The notes below the pieces were generated by a model. It was given only the letters and a program-made list of their open reading frames with translations, ran no database searches and had not been told where the DNA came from. Position numbers and translations under genes: made by a program. Below, piece after piece: positions 18,761 to 26,881 of a DNA stretch of 52,797 nucleotides (its first letter is position 1; each line of letters opens with the position of its first letter). The DNA is from Tyzzerella sp. (lineage in GTDB: Bacteria > Bacillota > Clostridia > Lachnospirales > Lachnospiraceae). Location: positions 1 through 52,797 of the forward strand of contig JAFQDE010000009.1 in the NCBI GenBank assembly GCA_017416155.1, written 5' to 3'.

Positions 18761-18964
18761 ATGGCAACAAAGACAAGTATGTTTGTAGAATACCAAGGAA
18801 AACAAGTAGAAGACAAAGCAATTCTTGCTGTTGTTAAAAAAGCTTGGACAGAGGCCGGACATAAAGTCGGCGATATAAAAACCATGGAATTGTACATAAA
18901 ACCAGAAGAAGATTCTGTTTACTACGTAATCAACGAAACAGAGACAGGAAAAGTAGAATTTTAA
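18761..18964 (+). CDS. DUF6465 family protein
   Basis: A 67-residue acidic protein typical of DUF6465, a short Lachnospiraceae family. It is predicted to be a small alpha/beta fold (MFVEYQGKQVEDKAILAVVKKAW, then MELYIKPEEDSVYYVIN). The function is unknown. An optimal AGGAGGTG lies nine bases before ATG 18761, and a consensus promoter precedes it, so it is probably well expressed. It is monocistronic. Confidence 0.85.
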   Translation: MATKTSMFVEYQGKQVEDKAILAVVKKAWTEAGHKVGDIKTMELYIKPEEDSVYYVINETETGKVEF

Positions 18965-18987
18965 TTCTGCTTGAACGCAAGATAAAA

Positions 18988-19007
18988 GGACGTGCCTCGG
19001 CACGTCC
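18988..19007. terminator. terminator between DUF6465 and PHP phosphatase genes
   Basis: GGACGTGCC (18988-18996) pairs with GGCACGTCC (18999-19007) across a 2-base gap. The minus side has TTTTATC; the plus side has only TTAAACTATATTTT. It probably works best for the minus-strand gene. Confidence 0.7.
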
Positions 19008-19021
19008 TTAAACTATATTTT

Positions 19022-19807
19022 CTACAATTTATGGTGTATTACCTTTCTGTTTTCAAACGTGCATACATATCCAAACACTTCTTTTGCAATCTCAAGTGCC
19101 CCGGATATATATTGCCCTACTCTCGTATCATCGTGAGCATCCGAGCCCACGGTAATAATTTCACCGCCTAACTCCTTGAACCTCCTGATAAAATCTATGG
19201 ACGGAAGAAAATCACCCACTCTGTCAACACCGCTTGTGTTAATCTCCATACCGATTCCCTTTTGCGCAATTGTCTTCATAATTTCATCGCAAATATCAGA
19301 ATAATCGTTATAGCGAAGTGGTTTACGAGTAGGACTGTGTAGTGATTTGCACACATAATTTAAATGACCCAACACATCAAAATTGTAGTGTTTTTTCACA
19401 CATTCGAGCGTCTGTAAAAGATATTTTTCAAACGCGGCATCTAGACCATTATATATCCAAAACTCCTCAAAATAAGGATCATATCCACCCGTATAATGCA
19501 CGGAACCAAGCACAAAATCAAAATCATAAGAATCAAGTAACTCATCAAGCTCCTTCTGATTCCACTGCGTGAGACCAAATTCAACGCCTCTGCGAATTTT
19601 AACTGTATCGGAGTCTAACGAATCATAAGTATCACGATATTCTTGAACCGCAAATATATCTCGTTGTTCAACAAAAACATCATTAAAATCATAGTGGTCA
19701 GTAAAACTAATCTCCTTAAGACCTTGTCTTTCGGCCGCTGACACAATCTTGCACGGTTCACATGTTGAATCAAATGACAACTTACTATGTATATGAAAAT
19801 CAAACAT
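19022..19807 (-). CDS. PHP-domain histidinol-phosphatase-like protein
   Basis: A 261-residue PHP-family metal phosphoesterase. The metal ligands are visible in FDFHIHSKLSFDS (H-x-H), SFTDHYD, GVEFG, GSVHY, LGHLNYV and GSDAHDD. This resembles HisK-type histidinol phosphatase, which makes histidinol, but no other histidine gene is near and the true substrate may differ. AAGGAG seven bases before ATG 19807 favours MFDFHIHSK; an ATG two codons earlier is too close to the Shine-Dalgarno. Confidence 0.8.
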   Translation of the reverse strand: MFDFHIHSKLSFDSTCEPCKIVSAAERQGLKEISFTDHYDFNDVFVEQRDIFAVQEYRDTYDSLDSDTVKIRRGVEFGLTQWNQKELDELLDSYDFDFVLGSVHYTGGYDPYFEEFWIYNGLDAAFEKYLLQTLECVKKHYNFDVLGHLNYVCKSLHSPTRKPLRYNDYSDICDEIMKTIAQKGIGMEINTSGVDRVGDFLPSIDFIRRFKELGGEIITVGSDAHDDTRVGQYISGALEIAKEVFGYVCTFENRKVIHHKL

Positions 19808-19993
19808 GTGCATTCTCCTTTTGTTTTTCCTAAAGAATAACATTTTATTTCAGTAATATCAAGATTAATCAATTGAAAAGAATATTTGTCTATGTTACAG
19901 TGATACTGTTATAAATTGTAGGAAACTCGAGGTATTTTAATGGCTCATATTTATGCATCAATTAAAGACGTCACCCCTTTTGTATCTGATATA

Positions 19994-20683
19994 TTATGGC
20001 AAATTATCTTCAATAAAAGGTCTGATTACAATGTCATGTACACAACCTTCTTCTATTTCTATGCACTGCTTAATCATCTTTGCTACGGTTTCCGGCTTGA
20101 GATAGCTATGGTTTGCCACTGCCCTAAAATTCGTGTCTACTCCGCCTGGATATACACTGCAAACTCCGATATTGTCTGCTTTTGCCTCTTTGGTAAGAAT
20201 CTTACTAATACCTTCCATCGCATCTTTGACTGCACTATAACTTCCTATCGTAGGATTATTAAACAAGCAACAACTACTTAAGATATTGACAATTAAGCCG
20301 CATTTTCTTTCTGCCATAAGCGGATAAACTTCCTGTATCATTCCAACAGCACTTACACAATTGAGTTCAAACATATATCGTAAATCTTCCAAGTTAATAT
20401 CTACTACTTTGTCTTTTTTTGTATTGGCACCGGCATTATTAATCAATACATCTACCGTATCAAATTCTTTTTTTACATGTTCACAAAAGTTGTGACGCTT
20501 TTCGTCATCTGTAATATCGAAACACTCAGTATAAACATGGCACTCGCCCAATTCCTGTATCAATTGCTTCATTTTGTCTTTATTTCTTCCACAAAGGGCA
20601 AGATTATATTCCTTAGATAATAAGATTGCCAGTGATTTTCCGATTCCATCCGTTGCCCCAGTGATGATAACTGTTTTTTTCAT
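19994..20683 (-). CDS. short-chain dehydrogenase/reductase
   Basis: A 229-residue SDR enzyme. It has the cofactor loop TGATDGIGKSLA, the NNAGA segment, catalytic Ser in ILSSCC and the Y-x-x-x-K pair as YSAVK. Cofactor and substrate cannot be told from sequence; the Arg/Lys in CGRNKDK after beta-2 suggests NADP preference (inference). AGGAGG precedes ATG 20683. The gene lies 44 bases downstream of the acyltransferase start region on the same strand and may be co-transcribed from upstream only weakly. Confidence 0.88.
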   Translation of the reverse strand: MKKTVIITGATDGIGKSLAILLSKEYNLALCGRNKDKMKQLIQELGECHVYTECFDITDDEKRHNFCEHVKKEFDTVDVLINNAGANTKKDKVVDINLEDLRYMFELNCVSAVGMIQEVYPLMAERKCGLIVNILSSCCLFNNPTIGSYSAVKDAMEGISKILTKEAKADNIGVCSVYPGGVDTNFRAVANHSYLKPETVAKMIKQCIEIEEGCVHDIVIRPFIEDNLP

Positions 20684-20727
20684 TATACTATACCTCCTGT
20701 ACTGAGAAAATAACCATTTCCCCTTCT

Positions 20728-21975
20728 CTATTTAATAAGGTCATGCAAAATCATAGACGCCATATACCATTCCACTGCCGACCGTTTTTCCTCCGGTGCA
20801 AAATATTGTATTTCTTCACCATCGTATATTTCAAAATTTTCACCTGCTCCAAAAAGCAATCTATAAACTTGATGACTTGGAAAACTTATTTGTATAATTT
20901 CACCATCCTTCGTTCCTTCATATGTAAGACCATCCCGACTGAGAGTACATATGCCCTGTCCTCCGTGGCGCGTCAGACCATTTCCGTTTCCCGGAAGTCG
21001 TAGTTCCACCCTCGAACTGAGTACATAATTAGGATTTTCGAGAATTTCTCTTGTCAACAGGGCCTTTTGCCAATCATACCACTGAGTAAAGTTTTTAAAT
21101 CGAAAACCTTCCGTAAATCCATAACGGTTATCTACAGTAGTCAGATATCCACAGTGTTCACAAAAGACTTTGTTTTCCTTTGTAACAAGGGTATATTTTC
21201 GATTACATTCCGGACATGTGGTCAAGATATTTTCCAATCCTTCAGCCATGCATCGAGACCGATAACGTATCTTCGGGTGCCTTTCAAGCCACTCAAATTC
21301 GTCATAATATAAGCGCGCTTCAACACCTTGTTTAATCTCTTCAACAGAAATAGCTTGAATCTGCTCTGCTGTATATAAAATATCTAATTCAGCCTCTACC
21401 ACTGCACCGCGTCGAAAACCTTTACCCCACTTAGGATTTGCAAAATAGTCCCCACTAAATTTTACAGTATATACTGGAACTGCGGATTTTTTGATAAAAG
21501 TATATGTATTGCTCTGAATATCTTCAAATCGCCCTGTGGTTGAAAGGCGTGCTTCTGGCATCATTGCCAAAATGCCATTGGATTTCAAAACCTTAAGACA
21601 GTTTTTTGTGCTTTCCATATCCATGACAAACATGCTTTTAGGAAAGCCGCCAATGTTCTTAAGAAGCCATCGTAGATACTTATTATAGAAGTAAAGTCTT
21701 GCGATTATAAAATTAGGTTTGTGTTTTCTGAGTAGCGGCGCCAAAAAAATAAAATCAACGAAAGAACCGTGATTACAAAGTACAATTGACGGTTTTTCCG
21801 GTTTTCCAACCTTATTAACGGTTTTTACCCGTACGCCACTGAAAAAACAATACAATCTTATCCCATAGTATACCACACAGAGCAGAAAACTATTAACCTT
21901 CTTCACCGTATTTCGGGAGCTACCCTTTTGCTTTTTATTAAAATTATCTCGATTAGTTTCCTTATCTTTCGTCAT
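20728..21975 (-). CDS. PlsC-like acyltransferase with C-terminal zinc ribbon
   Basis: A 415-residue protein with a membrane-associated N-terminus and a 1-acylglycerol-3-phosphate acyltransferase domain: catalytic H69-x4-D74 in NHGSFVDF and an acceptor-site motif PEARLS in place of EGTR. The C-terminal third carries a four-cysteine ribbon (CPECNRKY...CEHCGY) and a beta-rich tail not found in simple PlsC proteins. It probably acylates a lipid precursor; substrate not predictable. GAGG lies upstream of ATG 21975. It is preceded by the hemolysin III gene on the same strand. Confidence 0.82.
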   Translation of the reverse strand: MTKDKETNRDNFNKKQKGSSRNTVKKVNSFLLCVVYYGIRLYCFFSGVRVKTVNKVGKPEKPSIVLCNHGSFVDFIFLAPLLRKHKPNFIIARLYFYNKYLRWLLKNIGGFPKSMFVMDMESTKNCLKVLKSNGILAMMPEARLSTTGRFEDIQSNTYTFIKKSAVPVYTVKFSGDYFANPKWGKGFRRGAVVEAELDILYTAEQIQAISVEEIKQGVEARLYYDEFEWLERHPKIRYRSRCMAEGLENILTTCPECNRKYTLVTKENKVFCEHCGYLTTVDNRYGFTEGFRFKNFTQWYDWQKALLTREILENPNYVLSSRVELRLPGNGNGLTRHGGQGICTLSRDGLTYEGTKDGEIIQISFPSHQVYRLLFGAGENFEIYDGEEIQYFAPEEKRSAVEWYMASMILHDLIK

Positions 21976-22030
21976 TTTTTATCACGCCTCATATTTTTCA
22001 CTTTGTTCCACCAAAACACTTTATTGCAAA

Positions 22031-22702
22031 TCATATAGCAAAAAACAAGATACAAATAAAGTGCATGATACTTGCCAACACCACAAAGATGTGAAAAATG
22101 GAATGAATATATCTGATCTTCGAACCAATTCCATAAAGTATAGCACCTATGGTATACATAATTCCACCTGCTAGGAGCCATGCGAATCCCCAGAAGGTTA
22201 GAGCCTTATACACCGGCATGATGGTCACAATAATGCACCACCCCATTCCAATATAGCAAATCATAGAAAATACATTGTATTTTTTTAGGTCGATTGCGGT
22301 GAATGTAATGGCCAATGCAGCTACACCCCATACAACACCAAATATTACCCATGCAATAACAGGCTCTGTCTTTCGTAAAAGAGATAACAGGATCGGTGTG
22401 TATGTACCTGCTATCATAAAATAAATGGTGCAATGGTCAAGTACCTGCAATACTTTCTTCGCCATACACGGCTTGACTCCGTGATAAACACTGGACATCG
22501 TAAAAAGTGCAATAACAGACACACCGTAAATAGCAGATGATACGACACCCCATATATTATGGTGCAATGCCGAAACAATTACACACAACACTAGATATAC
22601 AACACCAAGTCCACCGCCCACAATGTGGCTTACCATATTAAAATTCTCTTCCCCATTTGTATAGTCTGGAAGTAATCTGTCTATTAGTTTTGTTCTTTTC
22701 AT
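22031..22702 (-). CDS. hemolysin III (PAQR/YqfA family) membrane protein
   Basis: A 223-residue seven-helix protein of the PAQR superfamily. The conserved zinc-site residues appear in SSVYHGV, LDHCTIYFMIAGTYTP and HSIFHIFVV near the C-terminus. These proteins are predicted membrane hydrolases; the hemolytic label is historical. ATG 22702 is chosen; a TTG one codon earlier has similar spacing to AAAGG. The acyltransferase gene follows. Confidence 0.88.
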   Translation of the reverse strand: MKRTKLIDRLLPDYTNGEENFNMVSHIVGGGLGVVYLVLCVIVSALHHNIWGVVSSAIYGVSVIALFTMSSVYHGVKPCMAKKVLQVLDHCTIYFMIAGTYTPILLSLLRKTEPVIAWVIFGVVWGVAALAITFTAIDLKKYNVFSMICYIGMGWCIIVTIMPVYKALTFWGFAWLLAGGIMYTIGAILYGIGSKIRYIHSIFHIFVVLASIMHFICILFFAI

Positions 22703-22737
22703 CAATTAAGCCTTTCCAGTTTTAATTTACCATCCTT

Positions 22738-22930
22738 TATTATACCACAAATCTCTTTCGCCACAACAAAAAAATCCCGCTACGAAGAGGGATTCCTTCT
22801 TAAGAATTTAATATAAAAGCAACTCAACTAAATGCCACATGCAGTTAAGAAACGCCTTATTAAGAAGACTGATTAATTGTCAGGCACTGCCCCTTGTGGG
22901 GTTGTAAACCAAAGGAGGTACACATAATAT
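22738..22930 (+). repeat. copy A of an interspersed element; possible remnant of a type I toxin locus
   Basis: This stretch shares with 33620-33775 the block TATACCACA...CCACAACA, then AAAATCCC-CTACGAA...GAGGGATT-CCTTCTTAAG, and about 120 bases later TTGTA-ACCAA-GGA-TACAC. The last block here (AAAGGAGG at 22910-22917) looks like a ribosome-binding site for a plus-strand peptide, but the next bases are the end of the response regulator gene, with no ATG. It may be a decayed toxin locus; that is inference. Confidence 0.45.
22773..22794 (-). terminator. minus-strand terminator in element copy A
   Basis: AATCCC (22773-22778) pairs with GGGATT (22789-22794) with added CT/AG pairs; TTTTTTTGTTG follows on the minus strand. 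It can end the two-component system transcript that stops at 22931. Confidence 0.7.
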
Positions 22931-23605
22931 TTAATTTGCAATACGGTAGAGCATACATGGTCTTCCGCCAGTTTCGTAATTCATCTCACCAATAACATGA
23001 CCGGATTCTACTAAATAATTCATGTACCTTCTCACGGTTACACCTGTCAGACCAATAACATTTGCGATCTCATCGCCGGTCACCCAGTCTGTCTTTGCAT
23101 CCTTTAGACATGTAACAATCAAGGTCAATGTTTTCTCCTGAATTCCTTTCGGGAGAATATCTTCTGTTTTCTTTCTGGAATGTTCTATAATAAAGTCAAT
23201 GTTTTTTTGATTCAACGTGTCAATTTGTTTCAATGCTCCTATTTGTGCTATATATTTTTCCAACGCTATCTGAAACCGCTCAAATGTGAACGGTTTTACC
23301 AAATAATCTATAATCCCCAGATGAAGTGCTTCCTCCAATGATTCTCGGTCATTGGCCGCAGTAACCATAATCACATCTACTGGAATCTTTGTTTTTCGTA
23401 TTTGTCTCAATGTCTCGAAGCCATCTGTATGTGGCATAAACACATCTAACACAATTAAGTCAACTGTATGTTCTTCCAAATACTCTAATGCACTTTTGCC
23501 ATCCTTACATGTTCCCACAACATAGAACTGCTTATTACGCCTAATATATTGCTCGTTAATCATGGCAACCATTGGATCATCTTCCACAATTAATACTTTA
23601 TACAT
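22931..23605 (-). CDS. CitB/DcuR-family response regulator
   Basis: A 224-residue regulator. The receiver domain has the acidic pocket E8-D9-D10, phosphoacceptor D54 (IVLDVFMP) and K near residue 106 (YLVKPF). The C-terminal domain carries a helix-turn-helix (TGDEIANVIGLTGVTVRRYMNYL) of the CitB/DcuR/MalR type, whose relatives control uptake and use of carboxylates. AGAGG before ATG 23605 sets the start. It follows its kinase by 14 bases. The pair is divergent from the SemiSWEET gene, its likely target. Confidence 0.92.
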   Translation of the reverse strand: MYKVLIVEDDPMVAMINEQYIRRNKQFYVVGTCKDGKSALEYLEEHTVDLIVLDVFMPHTDGFETLRQIRKTKIPVDVIMVTAANDRESLEEALHLGIIDYLVKPFTFERFQIALEKYIAQIGALKQIDTLNQKNIDFIIEHSRKKTEDILPKGIQEKTLTLIVTCLKDAKTDWVTGDEIANVIGLTGVTVRRYMNYLVESGHVIGEMNYETGGRPCMLYRIAN

Positions 23606-23619
23606 ATTCACACACCTCT

Positions 23620-25158
23620 TTATTTTGTAAAACTGACTGAAAATGAACTTCCTACACCTTCTTGAGACTCCACAGAAATTATGCCGCCGTAGCGTTCCAC
23701 CATTTCCTTTACCTGATATAGACCTGTTCCACGACCTTCCCCTTTCGTCGAAAATTCATTGTCAAATATCCGCTGCAAATTTTCCTCGGAGATTCCAACT
23801 CCAGTGTCATCCGTTGTGATTAATACTGCACCAGGACGTGAATAAATTCCAAATATCAACTCTTTCTGAACATCATAATCCATAGTATCATTCATAGCCT
23901 CAAAGGCATTTTCTATCAGATTTCCAATAACTGTAACCAATAGTTCAGAAGGCAATTGCATATCTGCATTGGAATAAAAACATCCTTCTCGAAGAGCAAA
24001 TTTAACATTCAGTTCAGATGCTCTTGCTGTTTTGCCAATCAACAATGCTGCCACAGCTGGTTCTTGTATGACATTCATAATCTTACTGATAGTTGACCTT
24101 TGCACAATCGTAATATTTTCAATATAAGAAACTGCCTTATCATACATCTCCATCTGAATAAGTCCAAGTATCACGTGTAGTTTGTTTGTAAAATCGTGAT
24201 TATTTGCTCTCATGGAATCTACCAGATAACGGGTTCCCGTCAAGTCCTCCATCAGTTTGGTGTATTCTGCTCTGTCATGAAGAATTGCGATTTCTCCGAC
24301 ACAGATTTCCTTTTCTTTGATTGGCATGCGGTCAATCAATAGTGTTTCACTTCCCAATTGCAGATTATTTATATTTTCACCGACAATCCTTGTTGCAAGT
24401 CCACTCTCTATGTGATTCAGCATACCCTCTGCAGCGCCATTTACAAACTGCACATTCCCTTCGTTGTCTATCGCAATAATTCCTTCATCCAAAGATTCCA
24501 ATATGTTATCACGAATTCGATACATTGCAGAAAATACATCCGGTTCATATCCCATTAGACTTTTCTTTATAGTACTGGACAATTCTGTAGAAATTAGGAG
24601 TTCCATCAAAATTGCTGCAATTGTAATAAGCATAAAGACAAATGCTGTCTGCCACGTTTCCTTATGAATATTCTGCATCAACATAATTGCCATAACAAAG
24701 CCTATATAGTTTCCGTCCTCGTCATAGATGGCAGCGTATGCTCTACGTTGCGTGCCAGATGGTCCATTATCGTTGGTCGCATAGTATCCTTCGCTATCGT
24801 CATCAAATTCAGGTATTGTCCCATCATATGTGCTGTTTATCAATTCGTGATTGGAATGATACAATCGGACGTAGTTACTGTCTACAACCGATATAACATC
24901 AATGTTATCAAGTGTGTCTCTCAATGAATCCAAATACTCTGTTAAAATAATAGTATCGATTTGTTGTTCCGTGAGAATTGGAGATTGCGCAATTGCTTCC
25001 GCAACATTCTGAAGGTTCTGGTCTCGCTTTTGTCTTTCAAAGTGAATATTTATTAAAGTACCGGCTATCCCTAAAAAAAGTGCCAACGAAATAATCAAAA
25101 CCATTTGAACTCGAAAGAAGTTCTGCTGAATACCTTTCAACGTAATTTTATTCCCCAT
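23620..25158 (-). CDS. CitA/DcuS-family sensor histidine kinase
   Basis: A 512-residue kinase. Transmembrane helices at about 17-38 and 171-190 enclose an extracytoplasmic sensor domain with VRLYHS (R98, H101), matching the ligand-contact motif of citrate and C4-dicarboxylate sensors. A cytoplasmic PAS domain covers about 215-300. The H-box NHDFTNKLH has His321, and the ATPase domain has N (GNLIENAFEA), G1 (DDTGVGI) and G2 (GEGRGTGLY) boxes. GAGGTG precedes ATG 25158. The ligand is probably a small carboxylate (inference). Confidence 0.92.
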   Translation of the reverse strand: MGNKITLKGIQQNFFRVQMVLIISLALFLGIAGTLINIHFERQKRDQNLQNVAEAIAQSPILTEQQIDTIILTEYLDSLRDTLDNIDVISVVDSNYVRLYHSNHELINSTYDGTIPEFDDDSEGYYATNDNGPSGTQRRAYAAIYDEDGNYIGFVMAIMLMQNIHKETWQTAFVFMLITIAAILMELLISTELSSTIKKSLMGYEPDVFSAMYRIRDNILESLDEGIIAIDNEGNVQFVNGAAEGMLNHIESGLATRIVGENINNLQLGSETLLIDRMPIKEKEICVGEIAILHDRAEYTKLMEDLTGTRYLVDSMRANNHDFTNKLHVILGLIQMEMYDKAVSYIENITIVQRSTISKIMNVIQEPAVAALLIGKTARASELNVKFALREGCFYSNADMQLPSELLVTVIGNLIENAFEAMNDTMDYDVQKELIFGIYSRPGAVLITTDDTGVGISEENLQRIFDNEFSTKGEGRGTGLYQVKEMVERYGGIISVESQEGVGSSFSVSFTK

Positions 25159-25205
25159 AGATGATTCACCTCGCTTACTTATTCTGACTTTAACACATTT
25201 TCTTA

Positions 25206-25226
25206 CTTTTGAAAAACCTTTTGAAA
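25206..25226. promoter_or_regulatory. candidate response-regulator binding site
   Basis: CTTTTGAAA occurs twice with a 12-base period (25206-25214 and 25218-25226) in the divergent region between the kinase and the SemiSWEET gene, embedded in a TTACTTT...AAAGTAA inverted repeat. Direct repeats of AT-rich nonamers are the kind of site used by CitB-type regulators. The 25159-25336 gap has nothing else beyond AT-rich DNA and the AAAGGAGG of the next gene. Confidence 0.35.
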
Positions 25227-25336
25227 GTAAAATAAATAAATTCTCTTACAAAAAAGTATTTCTATTTTTCAAAAAATTGTCGTAACACCTATTTCTTATT
25301 ATGATAACAGAAACAAAGTAAAAAGGAGGAAACCCA

Positions 25337-25621
25337 ATGGGAGCAATTTTTGAATCTATCATGTTAATCTGTTTTGGCCTTTCATGGCCACTCAATGTAA
25401 TCAAGGCATATAAAGCGCGGACTACAAAAGGAACCAGTCTGCCTTTTATCTTGCTGATTGTTACCGGCTACATTGCTGGAATCACTGCAAAAATAATCAG
25501 CGGACAACTAAATTATGTACTGATTGTATATCTTCTTAATTTAGCAATCGTATCACTTAATGTTGTCATCTACTTTAGAAATCTCACACTTGATAAGAAA
25601 GGAGCCTTGTGCAATGCTTAA
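25337..25621 (+). CDS. SemiSWEET/PQ-loop family transporter
   Basis: A 94-residue, three-helix membrane protein. The first helix holds a SemiSWEET-like P-L-N-V-I-K motif followed by KARTTKGTSLPF, close to the PQVIKTWKTKST-G-SL consensus; helices 2 and 3 are at about 35-55 and 63-83. SemiSWEETs dimerise to move sugars; this subgroup could carry another solute. AAAGGAGG precedes ATG 25337. It overlaps the next gene by eight bases and is divergent from a carboxylate-type two-component system. Confidence 0.78.
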   Translation: MGAIFESIMLICFGLSWPLNVIKAYKARTTKGTSLPFILLIVTGYIAGITAKIISGQLNYVLIVYLLNLAIVSLNVVIYFRNLTLDKKGALCNA

Positions 25622-26210
25622 GAATCAAACAAATATATATCAATCATTAAACAAATTAGCCAATCCAAACGGAATGATTATTTTTGGCGGAAACAATGAT
25701 ATTTCCATTCCTCTCTGCGAACTAAAGCAAGCATTCTCTTTAGACAGCAGCTTATACAATCGCAGTTTTTCGGATTTGTCAGTAGATAACGCAGTGGAAT
25801 ACTATGACACTTGTATTGCCAAATTAAATCCTGAAAGCATCTTACTTCATATTGGTGAAACCGATGTTGATGCTTTTTTGTCTTCCCCTTCAGACTTTGA
25901 CAAAAAGTATAGTAAACTAATATCACATGTCAAAAATGCGAATAAGAAATGTCGTGTCATTGTTGTCTCTTTAAAGAATTATAACAATGATTCCGATATT
26001 TCAGAAATGAATAAGCATCTAAAATATATTGCAGACTCAGAACGTTGCGAATACGCAGATATATCAGCCAAACGTGTCTGGAACCCAAAGCAAACAAAGG
26101 ATATTGCATCATTTGTATATTCAACCGGCTTCGTCAGACCATTGAATATCAAACGCCCGGCGCATGATTTGGCAAAAATACTATTTTGTTTTGAGGCTTG
26201 CTGTGTCTAA
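25614..26210 (+). CDS. SGNH/GDSL-like protein coupled to the SemiSWEET gene
   Basis: A 198-residue protein that looks like a degenerate SGNH hydrolase fold: MIIFGGNND at the first strand (block I usually GDS), ILLHIGETDVD at the position of the G-x-N-D block, CRVIVVSLKN as the next strand, and no clear final D-x-x-H. A catalytic role is doubtful; binding is possible. AAAGGAG and overlap with the SemiSWEET stop (8 bases) indicate translational coupling. The frame extends further upstream but only within the SemiSWEET gene. Confidence 0.6.
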   Translation: MLKNQTNIYQSLNKLANPNGMIIFGGNNDISIPLCELKQAFSLDSSLYNRSFSDLSVDNAVEYYDTCIAKLNPESILLHIGETDVDAFLSSPSDFDKKYSKLISHVKNANKKCRVIVVSLKNYNNDSDISEMNKHLKYIADSERCEYADISAKRVWNPKQTKDIASFVYSTGFVRPLNIKRPAHDLAKILFCFEACCV

Positions 26211-26221
26211 ATTATGCAAAG

Positions 26222-26250
26222 GGAGCATCCGCTTCAAAGGCGGATGCTCC
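26222..26250. terminator. perfect 11-bp inverted repeat after the SGNH-like gene
   Basis: GGAGCATCCGC (26222-26232) pairs with GCGGATGCTCC (26240-26250) over a 7-base loop. The plus side has only GAGTTTAAATC, a poor U-tract, so termination is likely but inefficient. The rest of 26251-26427 has no gene; a weak ATAGG/CCTAT hairpin near 26390-26415 could end the minus-strand operon. Confidence 0.55.
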
Positions 26251-26427
26251 GAGTTTAAATCAACATAAGCATATTCTTTCAATCCAACTGTTCAAACATA
26301 TTCTATTATATTCTTTTACCAAATTTCCTTTCCCTTGTTTTTTCCCTTAAAATATAGTAATTTTGTAGGCTCATTATACGTCTGCAGAGATAGGTGCGCA
26401 AGGCCTATTTTACGTATTCCGTTAAAT

Positions 26428-26880
26428 TCATTTCAACAAATTCTCTGTTAATTTTAGAATCTCTGGAGCAATTTTTTCTCGCTCCTTTTTTAATACCCTG
26501 ATATATGTCGGATAAGCCAAAGCCATTAATGACATTCCGAGTAATCCTACCACAATCCCAATACACATTGTGACAAAATCATTCATTCCTAATACGTTAC
26601 TCAAATCTGTCATTATAAGGCTCATTCCACTCCCCATAACAAGTGCTCCAAGTACACCGAATACTAATGCGCTTGTCGTTGCTTTTTGAGACACTCTTGC
26701 ATCCATCTCACGCAATCTACTCATTTCGTCTTTTTCCTGCGCCTCATATTTCTGACGAATTTGTCTAATCTCATCCTGCTCTTTTGCAGAATATGTATAT
26801 TGAAAGTCTATATTCTGTTTCTCCATATCCAAATTTACTCCTTTTTCCTTTGTACTGTTGATTCCTTTTAAGTCACGCAT
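26428..26880 (-). CDS. small membrane protein coupled to a two-component system
   Basis: A 150-residue protein: a charged, probably coiled-coil N-terminal half (about residues 25-65) and two membrane helices at about 70-92 and 103-125, with a lysine-rich tail. I recognise no named family. GGAGG inside the end of the kinase gene lies seven bases before ATG 26880, and only one base separates the genes, so it is translated with the kinase. That coupling suggests an accessory or target role in signalling, which is inference. Confidence 0.72.
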   Translation of the reverse strand: MRDLKGINSTKEKGVNLDMEKQNIDFQYTYSAKEQDEIRQIRQKYEAQEKDEMSRLREMDARVSQKATTSALVFGVLGALVMGSGMSLIMTDLSNVLGMNDFVTMCIGIVVGLLGMSLMALAYPTYIRVLKKEREKIAPEILKLTENLLK

Positions 26881-26881
26881 G

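Noticed and set aside
19940-20281. Plus-strand frame of 113 codons behind a promoter-like sequence and an ACAGT/ACTGT palindrome
   Set aside because: Most of it is antisense to the 3' end of the short-chain dehydrogenase gene and its sequence matches no recognisable protein.
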